DNA from: CBDCXE01 sp965223725 [NCBI: Nitrospinota bacterium]
GTDB taxonomy: Bacteria; Nitrospinota_A; UBA7883
Assembly (NCBI GenBank): GCA_965223725.1
Contig: CBDCXE010000006.1
Span: forward strand, 620,001 to 684,000
Direction of reading: 5' to 3'
Length of the DNA: 64,000 nucleotides
The position numbers and the translations under genes were made by a program. Below, piece by piece: positions 39,714 through 49,266 of the stretch (positions within the stretch are counted from its first letter, which is position 1; every line of letters begins with the position of its first letter). Under the pieces are notes generated by a model. It did not search any database and was not told where the DNA came from. It worked only from the letters and a program-made list of their open reading frames with translations.

Positions 39714-40643
39714 TTGGAGCATACGCCTGTTTTGCTGAACGAAGTTTTGTCCTTGGTTGACTTTCCTGCCGCCAGGCTTGTCGTGGACGCCACCGTCGGC
39801 GCCGGTGGGCACAGCCGCGCCATTTTGGATAAATTCGAAGATATAAAAATCATTGGGTTGGACAGGGATCATGACGCTGTGAAAAGGACGCAAAGCAAGC
39901 TTGCGGAATATGGCAAACGGGCGCGGATAGTAAAAGCCAACTACAGCGACCTGGGCAAGGCGCTGGACAAAATGAAAATCGAGAGTGTGGACGCCATCCT
40001 GATGGACCTGGGGTTATCGTCGTATCATCTGGACGACCCGGACCGTGGCTTCTCCATATATATGCAAGGTCCGCTCGATATGCGCATGGACCACGACCAG
40101 AAGGAAACAGCGGCGGACCTGGTAAATAGACTCAGCGAACGAAAACTGGCTTCCATATTTAAACAGTATGGAGAGGAGCGTTACGCCAAAAAAATTGCCC
40201 GCGCCATAGTGACTGGCAGAAAAATTGAACCGATCCAGACAACCGGCCAGCTGGCGTCCATTGTAAAGGACGCCCGCCCCGCCGCCAAAAAAGAGAAAAT
40301 CCATCCAGCCACCAAGGTTTTCCAGGCGTTGCGCATCGCAGTGAACGAAGAGCTGGATCATCTGTCCAAAGCTTTAAAGACAGCCATAGATCGCCTACGG
40401 CCCGGAGGGCGGATCATTGTAATTTCGTTCCACAGCCTGGAGGACAGGATCGTCAAAAACCATTTCCGCGACTTGACCGAAAGATGCGTCTGCCCGAAAG
40501 AGATACCAGCATGTGTATGTGGCAGGCCGGCCACTGTGAAACTGCTGGCCAAAAAATCGATAACCCCGGGCGCGAAGGAACGCGCCGCCAACCCCCGGGC
40601 GCGATCGGCGCGGTTGCGCGCGGCGGAAAAACTGGCGGCATAG
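39714..40643 (+). CDS. rsmH: 16S rRNA (cytosine-1402-N4) methyltransferase RsmH
   Basis: A 309-residue SAM-dependent enzyme modifying C1402 in the ribosomal decoding centre. It has the SAM-binding VDATVGAGGHSRAIL near the N-terminus, DAILMDLGLSSYHLDD and PGGRIIVISFHSLEDRIVK. Translation appears to start at TTG 39714 (EHTPVLLNEVL follows), two bases after the mraZ stop; there is no good Shine-Dalgarno, so expression probably depends on coupling to mraZ. Confidence 0.96.
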   Translation: MEHTPVLLNEVLSLVDFPAARLVVDATVGAGGHSRAILDKFEDIKIIGLDRDHDAVKRTQSKLAEYGKRARIVKANYSDLGKALDKMKIESVDAILMDLGLSSYHLDDPDRGFSIYMQGPLDMRMDHDQKETAADLVNRLSERKLASIFKQYGEERYAKKIARAIVTGRKIEPIQTTGQLASIVKDARPAAKKEKIHPATKVFQALRIAVNEELDHLSKALKTAIDRLRPGGRIIVISFHSLEDRIVKNHFRDLTERCVCPKEIPACVCGRPATVKLLAKKSITPGAKERAANPRARSARLRAAEKLAA

Positions 40644-40648
40644 TAGTC

Positions 40649-40954
40649 ATGTTTACCTATAGCAGAGAAAAGGCGCATTTAAGCAAATCGGCGCTGTTCC
40701 AGTGCGTGGCGGCTGGCGCGTTGCTGCTGCTGTCTATGCTGATCTATATATACCCCTCTATCCAGGCCACCAACCTTATGTATGAATATTCATATTCGCT
40801 GGAGCGCCTGGCGGAGCTTAAGGAACTGAACAAAAAACTGAAGCTGGAAGTATCGACCCTGAGATCATACGATTTCATCGAAAACGAAGCCTTCGAAAAG
40901 CTGGGGTATGTTGCGCCCGCCCCGGGCCAGGTGGTGATCATTGCGAAAAAATAA
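40649..40954 (+). CDS. ftsL: cell division protein FtsL (FtsL/LppA-like)
   Basis: A 101-residue bitopic membrane protein: a short basic cytoplasmic start (MFTYSREKAHLSKS), one transmembrane helix (about residues 18-35) and a periplasmic coiled coil (residues 45-75) typical of FtsL, which joins FtsB and FtsQ to activate FtsI and FtsW. Sequence identity in this family is low; position between rsmH and ftsI is strong support. The upstream part of the open frame lies inside rsmH, so the internal ATG 40649 is used. It overlaps ftsI by 14 bases. Confidence 0.85.
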   Translation: MFTYSREKAHLSKSALFQCVAAGALLLLSMLIYIYPSIQATNLMYEYSYSLERLAELKELNKKLKLEVSTLRSYDFIENEAFEKLGYVAPAPGQVVIIAKK

Positions 40955-42863
40955 ACGGGAAAAGAAAGCCCGAAAACCAAAAAACAAGACCTATAAATTC
41001 AGGATCTACCTGCTCGCGTTCCTGTTTGCATTGGCGTTCGTGCTGGATGCGGCCAAGCTTGTGCAGTTGACACTGTTTTCCGACGCCAGGGTGTCCGAAT
41101 TTTCAGAGAAGCAACGCTCGCGCTCTGTGAAGCTGCATTTGCCCAGAGGGATGATCTATGACCGCAACCAGAACGAGCTGGCGGTTTCCATCAAACTGCG
41201 CTCGGTTTACGTCAATCCAAAAAAAATCAGTGACCCCGATTCCACAGCGCAAAAACTAGCCCTCAGGATAGAGCCAGACAGCAGAAAGAACCGGAAAAAA
41301 CTGTATAAAAAGCTAAAACGCAGTTTCAATAGATCCAGGGATAAATACTTTGTTTGGGTGGAAAGAAAAGTTTCGCCAGAAGTTTACGCGAAAATCAAAG
41401 CAGACAAGATACCCGGCGTCGGGTTTGTGCGGGAGTCGAAACGTTTCTATCCAAAACGCAACATAGCGGCGAAGGTAATCGGGTTTGCAGGCATCGACAA
41501 TCAGGGCCTGTCCGGCCTCGAATACCGATACGATAATGTGATCCGCCCGGTCAGCGCCCAGTCGGTGGTGCGCAAGGACGCATTGGGGCGACCGGTCAGT
41601 ATGCCGGACGCGCTGAACATGTCGGACGCGGCCTCGCCCTACGACCTTCTGCTCACTATCGATGAGCGGATACAGTATATAGCGGAAAAAGCGCTGGAGC
41701 GACAGGTGCTCAAATCTGGCGCAAAAGGTGGAGTCGCCATCGTCATGGATCCGCACAACGGCGAAATTTTGACCATGGCCGAGCAGCCAACATACAACCC
41801 GAACCAATACAGCCAATACCGGTCTCTGCTACGAAAGTCCCATATAGTTTCCAACTCGGTGGAGCCAGGCTCCACTTTTAAGCTATTTGTCGCGGCCTCT
41901 GCGCTGGAGGAAAAAGTAGTAAAACCGGACGAGCTGATCGATTGCGAGCAGGGAAGATACAGGATCAGAAACAAAACATTCAAGGAAGCGCACAACATGC
42001 AATATGGCATGATCACCCTTGCCGATGTGATCACCAAATCGAGCAACATCGGCGCCATCAAGCTGGCGGAGCGGTTGGGGCCGGACATGCTTCGCAACTA
42101 TCTTGTATCTTTCGGTTTTGGATCGAAGACCAGCATAGACCTGCCTGCAGAAAGCAGCGGCGTATTGCGCCCTGTGTCGGATTGGTCGCTCTATTCCCTG
42201 CCTTCCATATCGTTCGGGCAAGAGGTCGCCGTCACGCCGATGCAACTGGCGGTCGGAATCAGCGTGTTCGCAAACGGAGGGAACCTTGTGCGCCCCAGCC
42301 TGGTGAAAGCATTTATGCGCAACGGAAAAATCATCGAGCATGTGGAGCCGCAAATCGTACGTAATGTCATCTCGTCCAAGACCGCGAAGATGATAACAGA
42401 GATGATGACAAACGTTGTGGAAAACGGCACCGGAAAAAAAGCAGCCATCAGCGGCTATTCGGTGGCAGGCAAAACAGGAACCGCGCAAAAAATCGACCCG
42501 GCCACCCGCCGCTATTCGGCAGATAAATATCTATCCTCCTTTGCGGGGTTTTTCCCGGCCGACAACCCGCGGCTGGTGATACTGGTGATGATAGACGAGC
42601 CGGAAGGAATAGCGTGGGGCGGCGCGGTGGCGGGGCCGGTGTTCGCCGAGATCGCCAGCAGATCAGCGCGGATACTGCGGATCCCGGGTGATGACACAAA
42701 AATATTCCAGATCGATTGGGCCAAAATGGTGGAGCGAGAAGAAGCCGCCCAATCTTCGAATGAGGATGTCGCCGATGGGCAAGATCCTCAAAAGGAACGA
42801 TTCAGCAACAGTGTGGCGACAAGGATAAAGTCGATGTTCGCCTACCTGAAACAAAATATTTGA
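40941..42863 (+). CDS. ftsI: septal peptidoglycan transpeptidase FtsI (PBP3)
   Basis: A 640-residue class B penicillin-binding protein that cross-links septal peptidoglycan. Basic cytoplasmic tail, transmembrane helix (residues 22-45), pedestal domain, then transpeptidase with S311-TFK (SxxK), S367-S-N (SxN) and K511-TG. No PASTA domain. About 40 residues after the catalytic fold include a Glu/Asp/Gln stretch and a possible amphipathic helix at the very end. The start is TTG 40941 inside ftsL, with AGGTGGTGA just upstream. Confidence 0.96.
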   Translation: MRKNKREKKARKPKNKTYKFRIYLLAFLFALAFVLDAAKLVQLTLFSDARVSEFSEKQRSRSVKLHLPRGMIYDRNQNELAVSIKLRSVYVNPKKISDPDSTAQKLALRIEPDSRKNRKKLYKKLKRSFNRSRDKYFVWVERKVSPEVYAKIKADKIPGVGFVRESKRFYPKRNIAAKVIGFAGIDNQGLSGLEYRYDNVIRPVSAQSVVRKDALGRPVSMPDALNMSDAASPYDLLLTIDERIQYIAEKALERQVLKSGAKGGVAIVMDPHNGEILTMAEQPTYNPNQYSQYRSLLRKSHIVSNSVEPGSTFKLFVAASALEEKVVKPDELIDCEQGRYRIRNKTFKEAHNMQYGMITLADVITKSSNIGAIKLAERLGPDMLRNYLVSFGFGSKTSIDLPAESSGVLRPVSDWSLYSLPSISFGQEVAVTPMQLAVGISVFANGGNLVRPSLVKAFMRNGKIIEHVEPQIVRNVISSKTAKMITEMMTNVVENGTGKKAAISGYSVAGKTGTAQKIDPATRRYSADKYLSSFAGFFPADNPRLVILVMIDEPEGIAWGGAVAGPVFAEIASRSARILRIPGDDTKIFQIDWAKMVEREEAAQSSNEDVADGQDPQKERFSNSVATRIKSMFAYLKQNI

Positions 42864-44362
42864 TGAAACATTTTGATGAGATATTGCAAACTATGAACGC
42901 CCTATCCATTAAAGGCGCAAATCCAGGCAAGTTGCACGGCTTGTGCTACGATTCGCGCGAGGCAAAGCGCGGCTCCACATTTGTGGCCATCAAAGGCGAC
43001 CAGGTGGACGGCCACGACTATATAGCCGAAGCGATCCGCAATGGCGCCACCACGCTGGTTGTGGAGCGACAGCCGAAGGTTTTACTGCCGAAAAGAGTTA
43101 CCGTAATAAAAGTGCCGGACACCCGGATAGCTTTGTCCATGCTGGCCGATTATTACTACGACTCGCCTTCGACGATGCTGAAGGCCGTGGGGGTGACCGG
43201 AACAAACGGCAAAACCACAGTCGTGCATCTGCTCAACTCCGTTTTCTCTGCCGCGGGCGCCAAATGTGGGCAGATCGGCACCATTGAATATGACATCGCG
43301 GGCGAAATCGTCCCTGCCGTAAACACAACACCGCAGTCGCTCGACCTGCACCTCATGATGAACACGATGGTGAAAAAGAAAGCTGATTACTGCCTGATGG
43401 AAGTCTCGTCGCACGCGCTCGTCCAGTACAGGGTAGAGGATGTGGAGTTCCATTCGGCTCTGTTCACAAACCTGACGCAAGATCATCTGGACTATCACGA
43501 AGATATGGATGACTATTTCCGCGCGAAGGCCAGACTTTTCGTGGAGCTCAACCCTGGTGTCTCGATCATTAATGCAGACGATCCATACTCTGCCAAGCTG
43601 ATGTCGATGATAGGTGGCGATGTGATCACTTATGGGCTGGAGCCTGACTGCGATATCAACGCGGATGATATAGCGATCGACGCGACCGGTATATCGATGA
43701 CAGTCCATACACCCGGCGGGTCGTTCCCCCTGCAATCGCCATTAATCGGCCAGCATAACGTGTATAACATATTGGCCACGGTTGGGCTGGCGCATGCGGA
43801 AGGTATCAGCCAGGAAGCCATCAGCAAAGGTATATCGCAGTTAAAAATTGTCCGGGGGCGGTTCCAGAAAATCGATGAAGGGCAGCCTTTCACCGTCGTT
43901 GTGGATTACGCCCATACCGCAGACGCGCTGGCCAATGCCCTGGGCGCGGCGCGGCCGCTTGCCAAAGGTAAGGTCATAACAGTGTTCGGTTGCGGTGGTG
44001 ACAGAGACAGAACCAAACGCCCGCTGATGGGCGCCACTGCATGGACCAGATCAGACGTCACGATTGTAACGTCAGATAACCCAAGGACGGAAAATCCGGA
44101 ATCGATAATCAAGGATGTGCTGCAAGGTATACAAAGCGATGAAAACCCGGACGGCGTTTTGAAAGTGGAGCCAGACAGGCGAATTGCGATCCGGACTGCC
44201 ATCGCCCTGGCCAAACCGGGCGATTTTGTGATGATCGCCGGCAAGGGGCACGAGGATTATCAGATCGTCGGCAAAACAAAAGAACATTTTGATGACAGGG
44301 AAGAAGCCGAAAAAGTCATCAAGGAAGTGTATGGCAAGGTTTTACCTGCAGGAAATAGCTAA
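42863..44362 (+). CDS. murE: UDP-MurNAc-L-Ala-D-Glu:meso-diaminopimelate ligase
   Basis: A 499-residue Mur ligase adding the third stem-peptide residue. The P-loop VTGTNGKTTVVHL, the central domain and the C-terminal specificity motif DNPRTENP are present; DNPR (rather than the Lys-type motif) indicates meso-diaminopimelate, consistent with a Gram-negative wall. The ATG shares one base with the ftsI stop (TGATG). The 3' end overlaps murF by 32 bases. Confidence 0.97.
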   Translation: MKHFDEILQTMNALSIKGANPGKLHGLCYDSREAKRGSTFVAIKGDQVDGHDYIAEAIRNGATTLVVERQPKVLLPKRVTVIKVPDTRIALSMLADYYYDSPSTMLKAVGVTGTNGKTTVVHLLNSVFSAAGAKCGQIGTIEYDIAGEIVPAVNTTPQSLDLHLMMNTMVKKKADYCLMEVSSHALVQYRVEDVEFHSALFTNLTQDHLDYHEDMDDYFRAKARLFVELNPGVSIINADDPYSAKLMSMIGGDVITYGLEPDCDINADDIAIDATGISMTVHTPGGSFPLQSPLIGQHNVYNILATVGLAHAEGISQEAISKGISQLKIVRGRFQKIDEGQPFTVVVDYAHTADALANALGAARPLAKGKVITVFGCGGDRDRTKRPLMGATAWTRSDVTIVTSDNPRTENPESIIKDVLQGIQSDENPDGVLKVEPDRRIAIRTAIALAKPGDFVMIAGKGHEDYQIVGKTKEHFDDREEAEKVIKEVYGKVLPAGNS

Positions 44363-45716
44363 GGCAGTTAACGGCAACCTGATTCAGGGGAAAGAGGCTA
44401 TGATTAACGGAGTATTGACCGACTCCAGGAACATAAAGCGAGGCTGCGCCTTCGTGGCGATAAAGGGCGACCGCTTCGACGGGCATTCCTATGTCGAGAG
44501 CGCATTCAAACAAGGCGCCAGGGCGGCCATCGTATCGAAAAATATCAAACTCCCCGATTATCCTGACAAAGCAATAATCAAAGTAAAAGATGGTGTGCTC
44601 GCCCTGCAAGAGATCGCCGCTTATCACCGGAACCGGTTCAAGGCTCTGACATTGGTGGCGGTCACAGGCTCGAATGGTAAGACCACAGTCAAGGAGATGG
44701 TCACTTCTGTGCTGGCGCAAAAGTATAAAACCTTGAAGACCGAAGGTAACCTGAACAACCATATCGGTGTTCCATTGACCCTGCTGGGGCTGACCAAAGC
44801 GCACCAGGCGGCGGTGATAGAGATGGGGATGAACGCGCCGGGCGAAATTTCTGACCTGGCCCGAATCACCAGACCCGGAATCGGCGTTATTACAAACATC
44901 GGCCCCGCCCATCTTGGTAAACTTGGCTCCATATCAGCGGTAAGGTCAGCCAAGGCGGAGCTGCTGGGAAAAATCGATCGCAATGGGATCGCTATCCTGA
45001 ACATGGACGACCCGAACAGCCTGCCATTGATAAAAAAGCATAAGGGGAAAACCATAACCTTCGGTAAGGACGGTTCGGCCGATATACAGCTGGTCGATTC
45101 CTGGGTCGACCAAAATGTCAGCTATCGCGCCGTTGTGTATAACAGAGGTAAAGAGACAGAGATCCATATACCCCTGACCGGCAAACATAATATACAAAAC
45201 GCGCTAGCCGCTTTCGCCGTCGGGATAGCAGTTGGGGTCGAGCCTGCTGATATTGTCAAAGGTATAAAAAAAACAAAGGCAGCCAAAGGGCGTATGCGTG
45301 TTGAGCGACTGAAAAACGGCGTAACCTTGATAGACGACACATACAACGCCAACCCGGCATCCGTCAAAGCGGCCATCGAAACAGCGGCGGAAATGAAAAA
45401 GGACGGGCGGCTGTTTCTTGTTTTCGGCGATATGCTGGAGCTTGGTAAAACCGCCATTGGCGAGCATAAAAAAATTGCCAAGGTCGCCAACACCGCAGGT
45501 GTCGATTATCTCTACACAGTCGGCAAGCTGGCGGCACGCGCCGCAGAGACGGCCTCTGCGCTGGGCATACACTCTGTCGCCGGCAAATCGCACAACTCCA
45601 TGGCCCGGCTGGTGTTCAACCGTATGAAAGCGAAAGATATCATCGTAGTGAAAGGCTCCCGGGGTTCTGCGATGGAGAAGTTTATAGCCCGATTAAAAGA
45701 GCTGATTGAAGGATAA
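44331..45716 (+). CDS. murF: UDP-MurNAc-tripeptide:D-Ala-D-Ala ligase
   Basis: A 461-residue Mur ligase completing the UDP-MurNAc pentapeptide. It has the P-loop VTGSNGKTTVKEM, LNNHIGVPLTLL and the C-terminal DDTYNANPASVKAAIE signature. The start ATG 44331 lies inside murE behind AAGGAAG; a longer frame to 44289 exists but is unlikely because the conserved sequence begins MARFYLQEIAKAVNG. Confidence 0.97.
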   Translation: MARFYLQEIAKAVNGNLIQGKEAMINGVLTDSRNIKRGCAFVAIKGDRFDGHSYVESAFKQGARAAIVSKNIKLPDYPDKAIIKVKDGVLALQEIAAYHRNRFKALTLVAVTGSNGKTTVKEMVTSVLAQKYKTLKTEGNLNNHIGVPLTLLGLTKAHQAAVIEMGMNAPGEISDLARITRPGIGVITNIGPAHLGKLGSISAVRSAKAELLGKIDRNGIAILNMDDPNSLPLIKKHKGKTITFGKDGSADIQLVDSWVDQNVSYRAVVYNRGKETEIHIPLTGKHNIQNALAAFAVGIAVGVEPADIVKGIKKTKAAKGRMRVERLKNGVTLIDDTYNANPASVKAAIETAAEMKKDGRLFLVFGDMLELGKTAIGEHKKIAKVANTAGVDYLYTVGKLAARAAETASALGIHSVAGKSHNSMARLVFNRMKAKDIIVVKGSRGSAMEKFIARLKELIEG

Positions 45717-45719
45717 GAT

Positions 45720-46802
45720 ATGCTGTACCATCTTCTGTTTCCGTTGCATGAGCAGTTCTCTGCGTTTAACGTTTTCCGTTACATCTCTTTTCGTTCGATC
45801 TACTCGATACTGACTGCTTTGGCGATTGCGCTTTTGATGGGGCCGGTGGTGATCAGGTGGCTCAAATCAAAAAAGATCGGCGAGAAGATCCGCAACGACG
45901 GCCCCCAGACCCACCTGGCAAAAGAGGGAACCCCCACCATGGGCGGGATGTTGATATTCATGGCTTTGGTCGCGCCCACCTTGTTGTGGGCCGACATACT
46001 GAACAGCTATGTATGGGTGTGTATCATAACTGTAACATCGTTCGCAGCTATCGGGTTTTATGATGATTTTATGAAGCTGGCAGGCAAAGGAAGCGGGATG
46101 TCCGGCAAGACCAAACTTGCGCTTCAGTTTTCCGTGGCATTCATAGTTGTGCTGTTAATCTATTTGATGCAAGGTGGTGATCCATCGGTTACCAAGGTTC
46201 ACATTCCGTTTCTTAAAGATGTCCAGCCAGACCTGGGTCTGCTATATATTCCGTTTGCCATGCTGGTTATTGTCGGCGCCGCCAACGCTGTCAACCTGAC
46301 CGACGGGCTGGATGGGCTGGCCATCGGCCCGATCATTATATCGTTCATGGCATATCTGGTGATCTGTTATATCGGCGGCAACGCAAATTTTGCGGCGTAT
46401 CTGAACATACCTTTTATTGTGGAACTTTCGGAGGTGACCATATTCTGCGCTGCAATCATAGGCGCGTCGCTCGGGTTCCTCTGGTACAACTTTTATCCGG
46501 CCATGATTTTCATGGGCAACGTTGGCTCCCTGGCCCTGGGCGGGGCGTTGGGCGCGGTGGCGGTGATGAGCAAGCAGGAGATAATCCTGGTGGTGATCGG
46601 GGGGATATTCGTGGCCGAAGCGTTATCAGTCATAATACAAGTGGCCTGGTTCAAGTTCACCGGCAAGCGAGTGTTCAAAATGGCGCCGTTGCATCATCAT
46701 TTCGAGCAGCTGGGCTGGCCGGAGCCGCAGGTAATAATCAGATTCTGGGTGGTGGCCATTGTGCTTACCCTGCTGTCCCTCAGCACACTTAAACTCAGGT
46801 AA
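45720..46802 (+). CDS. mraY: phospho-MurNAc-pentapeptide transferase (lipid I synthase)
   Basis: A 360-residue integral membrane enzyme with about ten helices, attaching phospho-MurNAc-pentapeptide to undecaprenyl phosphate. Signature segments: KEGTPTMGGMLIF, GFYDDFMKL (acidic pair), NLTDGLDGLAIGP and HHHFEQLGWPEPQVIIRFW. Normal length. It follows murF by 3 bases. Confidence 0.98.
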   Translation: MLYHLLFPLHEQFSAFNVFRYISFRSIYSILTALAIALLMGPVVIRWLKSKKIGEKIRNDGPQTHLAKEGTPTMGGMLIFMALVAPTLLWADILNSYVWVCIITVTSFAAIGFYDDFMKLAGKGSGMSGKTKLALQFSVAFIVVLLIYLMQGGDPSVTKVHIPFLKDVQPDLGLLYIPFAMLVIVGAANAVNLTDGLDGLAIGPIIISFMAYLVICYIGGNANFAAYLNIPFIVELSEVTIFCAAIIGASLGFLWYNFYPAMIFMGNVGSLALGGALGAVAVMSKQEIILVVIGGIFVAEALSVIIQVAWFKFTGKRVFKMAPLHHHFEQLGWPEPQVIIRFWVVAIVLTLLSLSTLKLR

Positions 46803-46808
46803 TCAGAG

Positions 46809-48164
46809 ATGATCGATTACTCAAACAAAAACGCGCTGATTATTGGGCTGGCCCGTTCCGGCCTCTCTGCGGCGAAACTGCTCGACCGGATGGGATCGAA
46901 GACCGTCATCACCGATATCAAAAGTTATAGCGATCTAAAAACGTTGGCCGACCAACTGCCCGATTCTGTAGAGCAACGGCTTGGGTCGCATAACGGCTTA
47001 AACTATTCGGAAATTAATCTGGGCGTGATAAGCCCTGGCGTGCCGTGGGATTCACCGATAGCCGAGTCGGTTCGCAGCGCCAATATAGAGTTGATATCGG
47101 AAGTGGAGCTGGCGTTCTCCCTGCTGGAGGCGCCGGTAATCGCGGTCACCGGCTCCAACGGTAAATCAACAACCACTAGCATGATTGGCTCGATCCTGAA
47201 ATCGGTGGGCAAAAAAGTTTATGTTGGAGGGAACATTGGCGCGCCTTTATGTGACGCCGTCGGGGGCGATTATGATTGGATAGTGGCGGAAATTTCCAGC
47301 TTCCAGTTGGAAGCGGTGAAAACGTTCCGGCCAAAGATTGCGATACTGCTTAATATCACGCCAGACCACCTGGATCGGCATAAAGATATGGAAACATATG
47401 CGTCACTGAAAGCAAGGCTGTTCGAAAACCAAAGCTCTGGTGATTGCGCGATCCTGAACGCCCAGGACGAAATTGTGATGAATATCGCACTGCCAGACGA
47501 TATCAAAACCTGCTACTTCAGCCGCGATGAAATGCGTAAACCAGGGGCTTGGACAGAGCTGGACAAGGCGTATATCCAGACAGACACCACGATGGAAGAA
47601 CTTTTCAATGTCGATGAGCTGAAAATCAAAGGCGCCCATAATATCGAAAATGCCCTTGCCGCCTCCCTTGTCGGGTATCTTGCTGGCGGGACCATCGATC
47701 AGATAAAAAGTGCGGTCACTAAATTTACCGGTTTGCATCACCGAATGGAGCTGGTGTCGGTGATCGACAATGTTTCATATTACAACGATTCGAAAGCCAC
47801 AAATATCGACGCCGCTGTCAAATCGCTTTATGCGTTCAACAAAAACGTTGTTCTGATAGCGGGCGGCTCCGACAAGGGGGCAAATTTTAACTCCTTGGCC
47901 GACGCGATTGCCCGGAACGCGAAAGGGGTTGTGCTGATGGGCGAGACCGCGCCAAAGATTGAGCAGGCGCTCGGCTCGTTCGAAAATCAGGTGAAAGCTT
48001 CCACCATGGGTGAAGCTGTGGAATTGGCCACCCGTTGGACAAAACCGGGCGACGCTGTGTTGCTGGCGCCAGCCTGCGCCAGCTTTGATATGTATGACAG
48101 TTTTGAACAGAGGGGCCAAGCGTTTATAGACGCTGTGGTCGAGCTGGAAAAGGTGAAAAAATAA
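46809..48164 (+). CDS. murD: UDP-MurNAc-L-alanine:D-glutamate ligase
   Basis: A 451-residue Mur ligase adding D-Glu. It has the N-terminal nucleotide-sugar domain (LIIGLARSGLSAAKLL), P-loop VTGSNGKSTTTSM, the HRMELV segment and C-terminal DSKATNIDAAVKSLYAF and LAPACASFDMYDSFEQRG, all standard for MurD. Six bases separate it from mraY. Confidence 0.97.
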   Translation: MIDYSNKNALIIGLARSGLSAAKLLDRMGSKTVITDIKSYSDLKTLADQLPDSVEQRLGSHNGLNYSEINLGVISPGVPWDSPIAESVRSANIELISEVELAFSLLEAPVIAVTGSNGKSTTTSMIGSILKSVGKKVYVGGNIGAPLCDAVGGDYDWIVAEISSFQLEAVKTFRPKIAILLNITPDHLDRHKDMETYASLKARLFENQSSGDCAILNAQDEIVMNIALPDDIKTCYFSRDEMRKPGAWTELDKAYIQTDTTMEELFNVDELKIKGAHNIENALAASLVGYLAGGTIDQIKSAVTKFTGLHHRMELVSVIDNVSYYNDSKATNIDAAVKSLYAFNKNVVLIAGGSDKGANFNSLADAIARNAKGVVLMGETAPKIEQALGSFENQVKASTMGEAVELATRWTKPGDAVLLAPACASFDMYDSFEQRGQAFIDAVVELEKVKK

Positions 48165-48165
48165 A

Positions 48166-49266
48166 ATGCCGATAAAGCGATCCCCCGATTATCTGATTGT
48201 GGCCAGCGCTGTTACCTTGCTGGTGATCGGGATAGTCATGATCTATTCAAGCTCTGCCGTGCTCGCTTCCGAAAGGTTTGGCAACCCATACTTTTACCTG
48301 AAAAAACAGACCTTCGGCGCCACCATCGGTATCATCCTTATGATAGCCGCCATGCGGTTCGATTATCGACTGCTCAGAAAGTACTGCCTCTACTTTTACC
48401 TTGTGTCGGTAGCGCTGCTGATCATCGTTCTTGTTCCAGGCATCGGTCATGAAGTAAATGGCGCCCAGCGCTGGCTATCCATTGCCGGGTTTTCATTCCA
48501 GCCATCCGAGTTTGTAAAGCTTGCCATGCTGATATTTTTCGCCGGATATTTGGCCAAAAAGAAAGCGGAGGGGAAAATAGAGGATCTGCAGTTTGGCTTC
48601 GTCCCAAGTTTACTTGCCCTATCGCTGGTCCTGGCGCTTATTCACTTGCAGCCAGATTTGGGGACAGCGGTTATCCTTGCCCTGATAATATTTCTGATGT
48701 TTTTCATATCCGGGATCAGGATCACCCACCTGATGGGAACAGCTCTGGTTATGCTTCCTCTGGTGGTGGTCTCGATATTTGCGGTCAATTACAGAAAAAG
48801 GAGGATCCTCTCGTTCCTCGACCCGTGGGAAGACGCTACAGATTCAGGTTATCAGATCATCCAGTCTTTCGTAGCGATGAATAATGGTGGCCTGTGGGGC
48901 GAGGGTCTGGGCGCCAGCCAGCAGAAGCTGTTTTTTCTGCCGGAGCCGCACACCGACTTCATATTTTCCATAATCACCGAAGAGCTGGGGTTTATAGGCG
49001 CCCTATTAGTGCTGGCGATTTTTGCATTGTTAATATGGCGCGGGTTCCAGGTGGGGATGAAAGTACCGGACAGCTTTGGAAGCTTGTTAGCCTTCGGGAT
49101 CACTTTCGCCATAGCGGCTCAGGCTGTGGTCAATATTGCGGTCACCGTTGGTCTGCTTCCTACGAAAGGATTGCCCCTGCCTTTTATAAGCCTGGGCGGC
49201 TCCGCGCTTGTCATGTGGATGACAAGTATAGGGATATTGACCAATATATCGGAACATGCGAAATGA
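48166..49266 (+). CDS. ftsW: septal peptidoglycan polymerase FtsW
   Basis: A 366-residue SEDS-family glycosyltransferase with ten predicted helices; with FtsI it makes septal glycan strands from lipid II. Conserved segments: HEVNGAQRWLSIAGFSFQPS, HLQPDLGTAVI and PEPHTDFIFSIITEELG, the last with the Asp thought to be catalytic. The position between murD and murG identifies it as FtsW rather than RodA. Its stop overlaps the murG ATG by four bases. Confidence 0.96.
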   Translation: MPIKRSPDYLIVASAVTLLVIGIVMIYSSSAVLASERFGNPYFYLKKQTFGATIGIILMIAAMRFDYRLLRKYCLYFYLVSVALLIIVLVPGIGHEVNGAQRWLSIAGFSFQPSEFVKLAMLIFFAGYLAKKKAEGKIEDLQFGFVPSLLALSLVLALIHLQPDLGTAVILALIIFLMFFISGIRITHLMGTALVMLPLVVVSIFAVNYRKRRILSFLDPWEDATDSGYQIIQSFVAMNNGGLWGEGLGASQQKLFFLPEPHTDFIFSIITEELGFIGALLVLAIFALLIWRGFQVGMKVPDSFGSLLAFGITFAIAAQAVVNIAVTVGLLPTKGLPLPFISLGGSALVMWMTSIGILTNISEHAK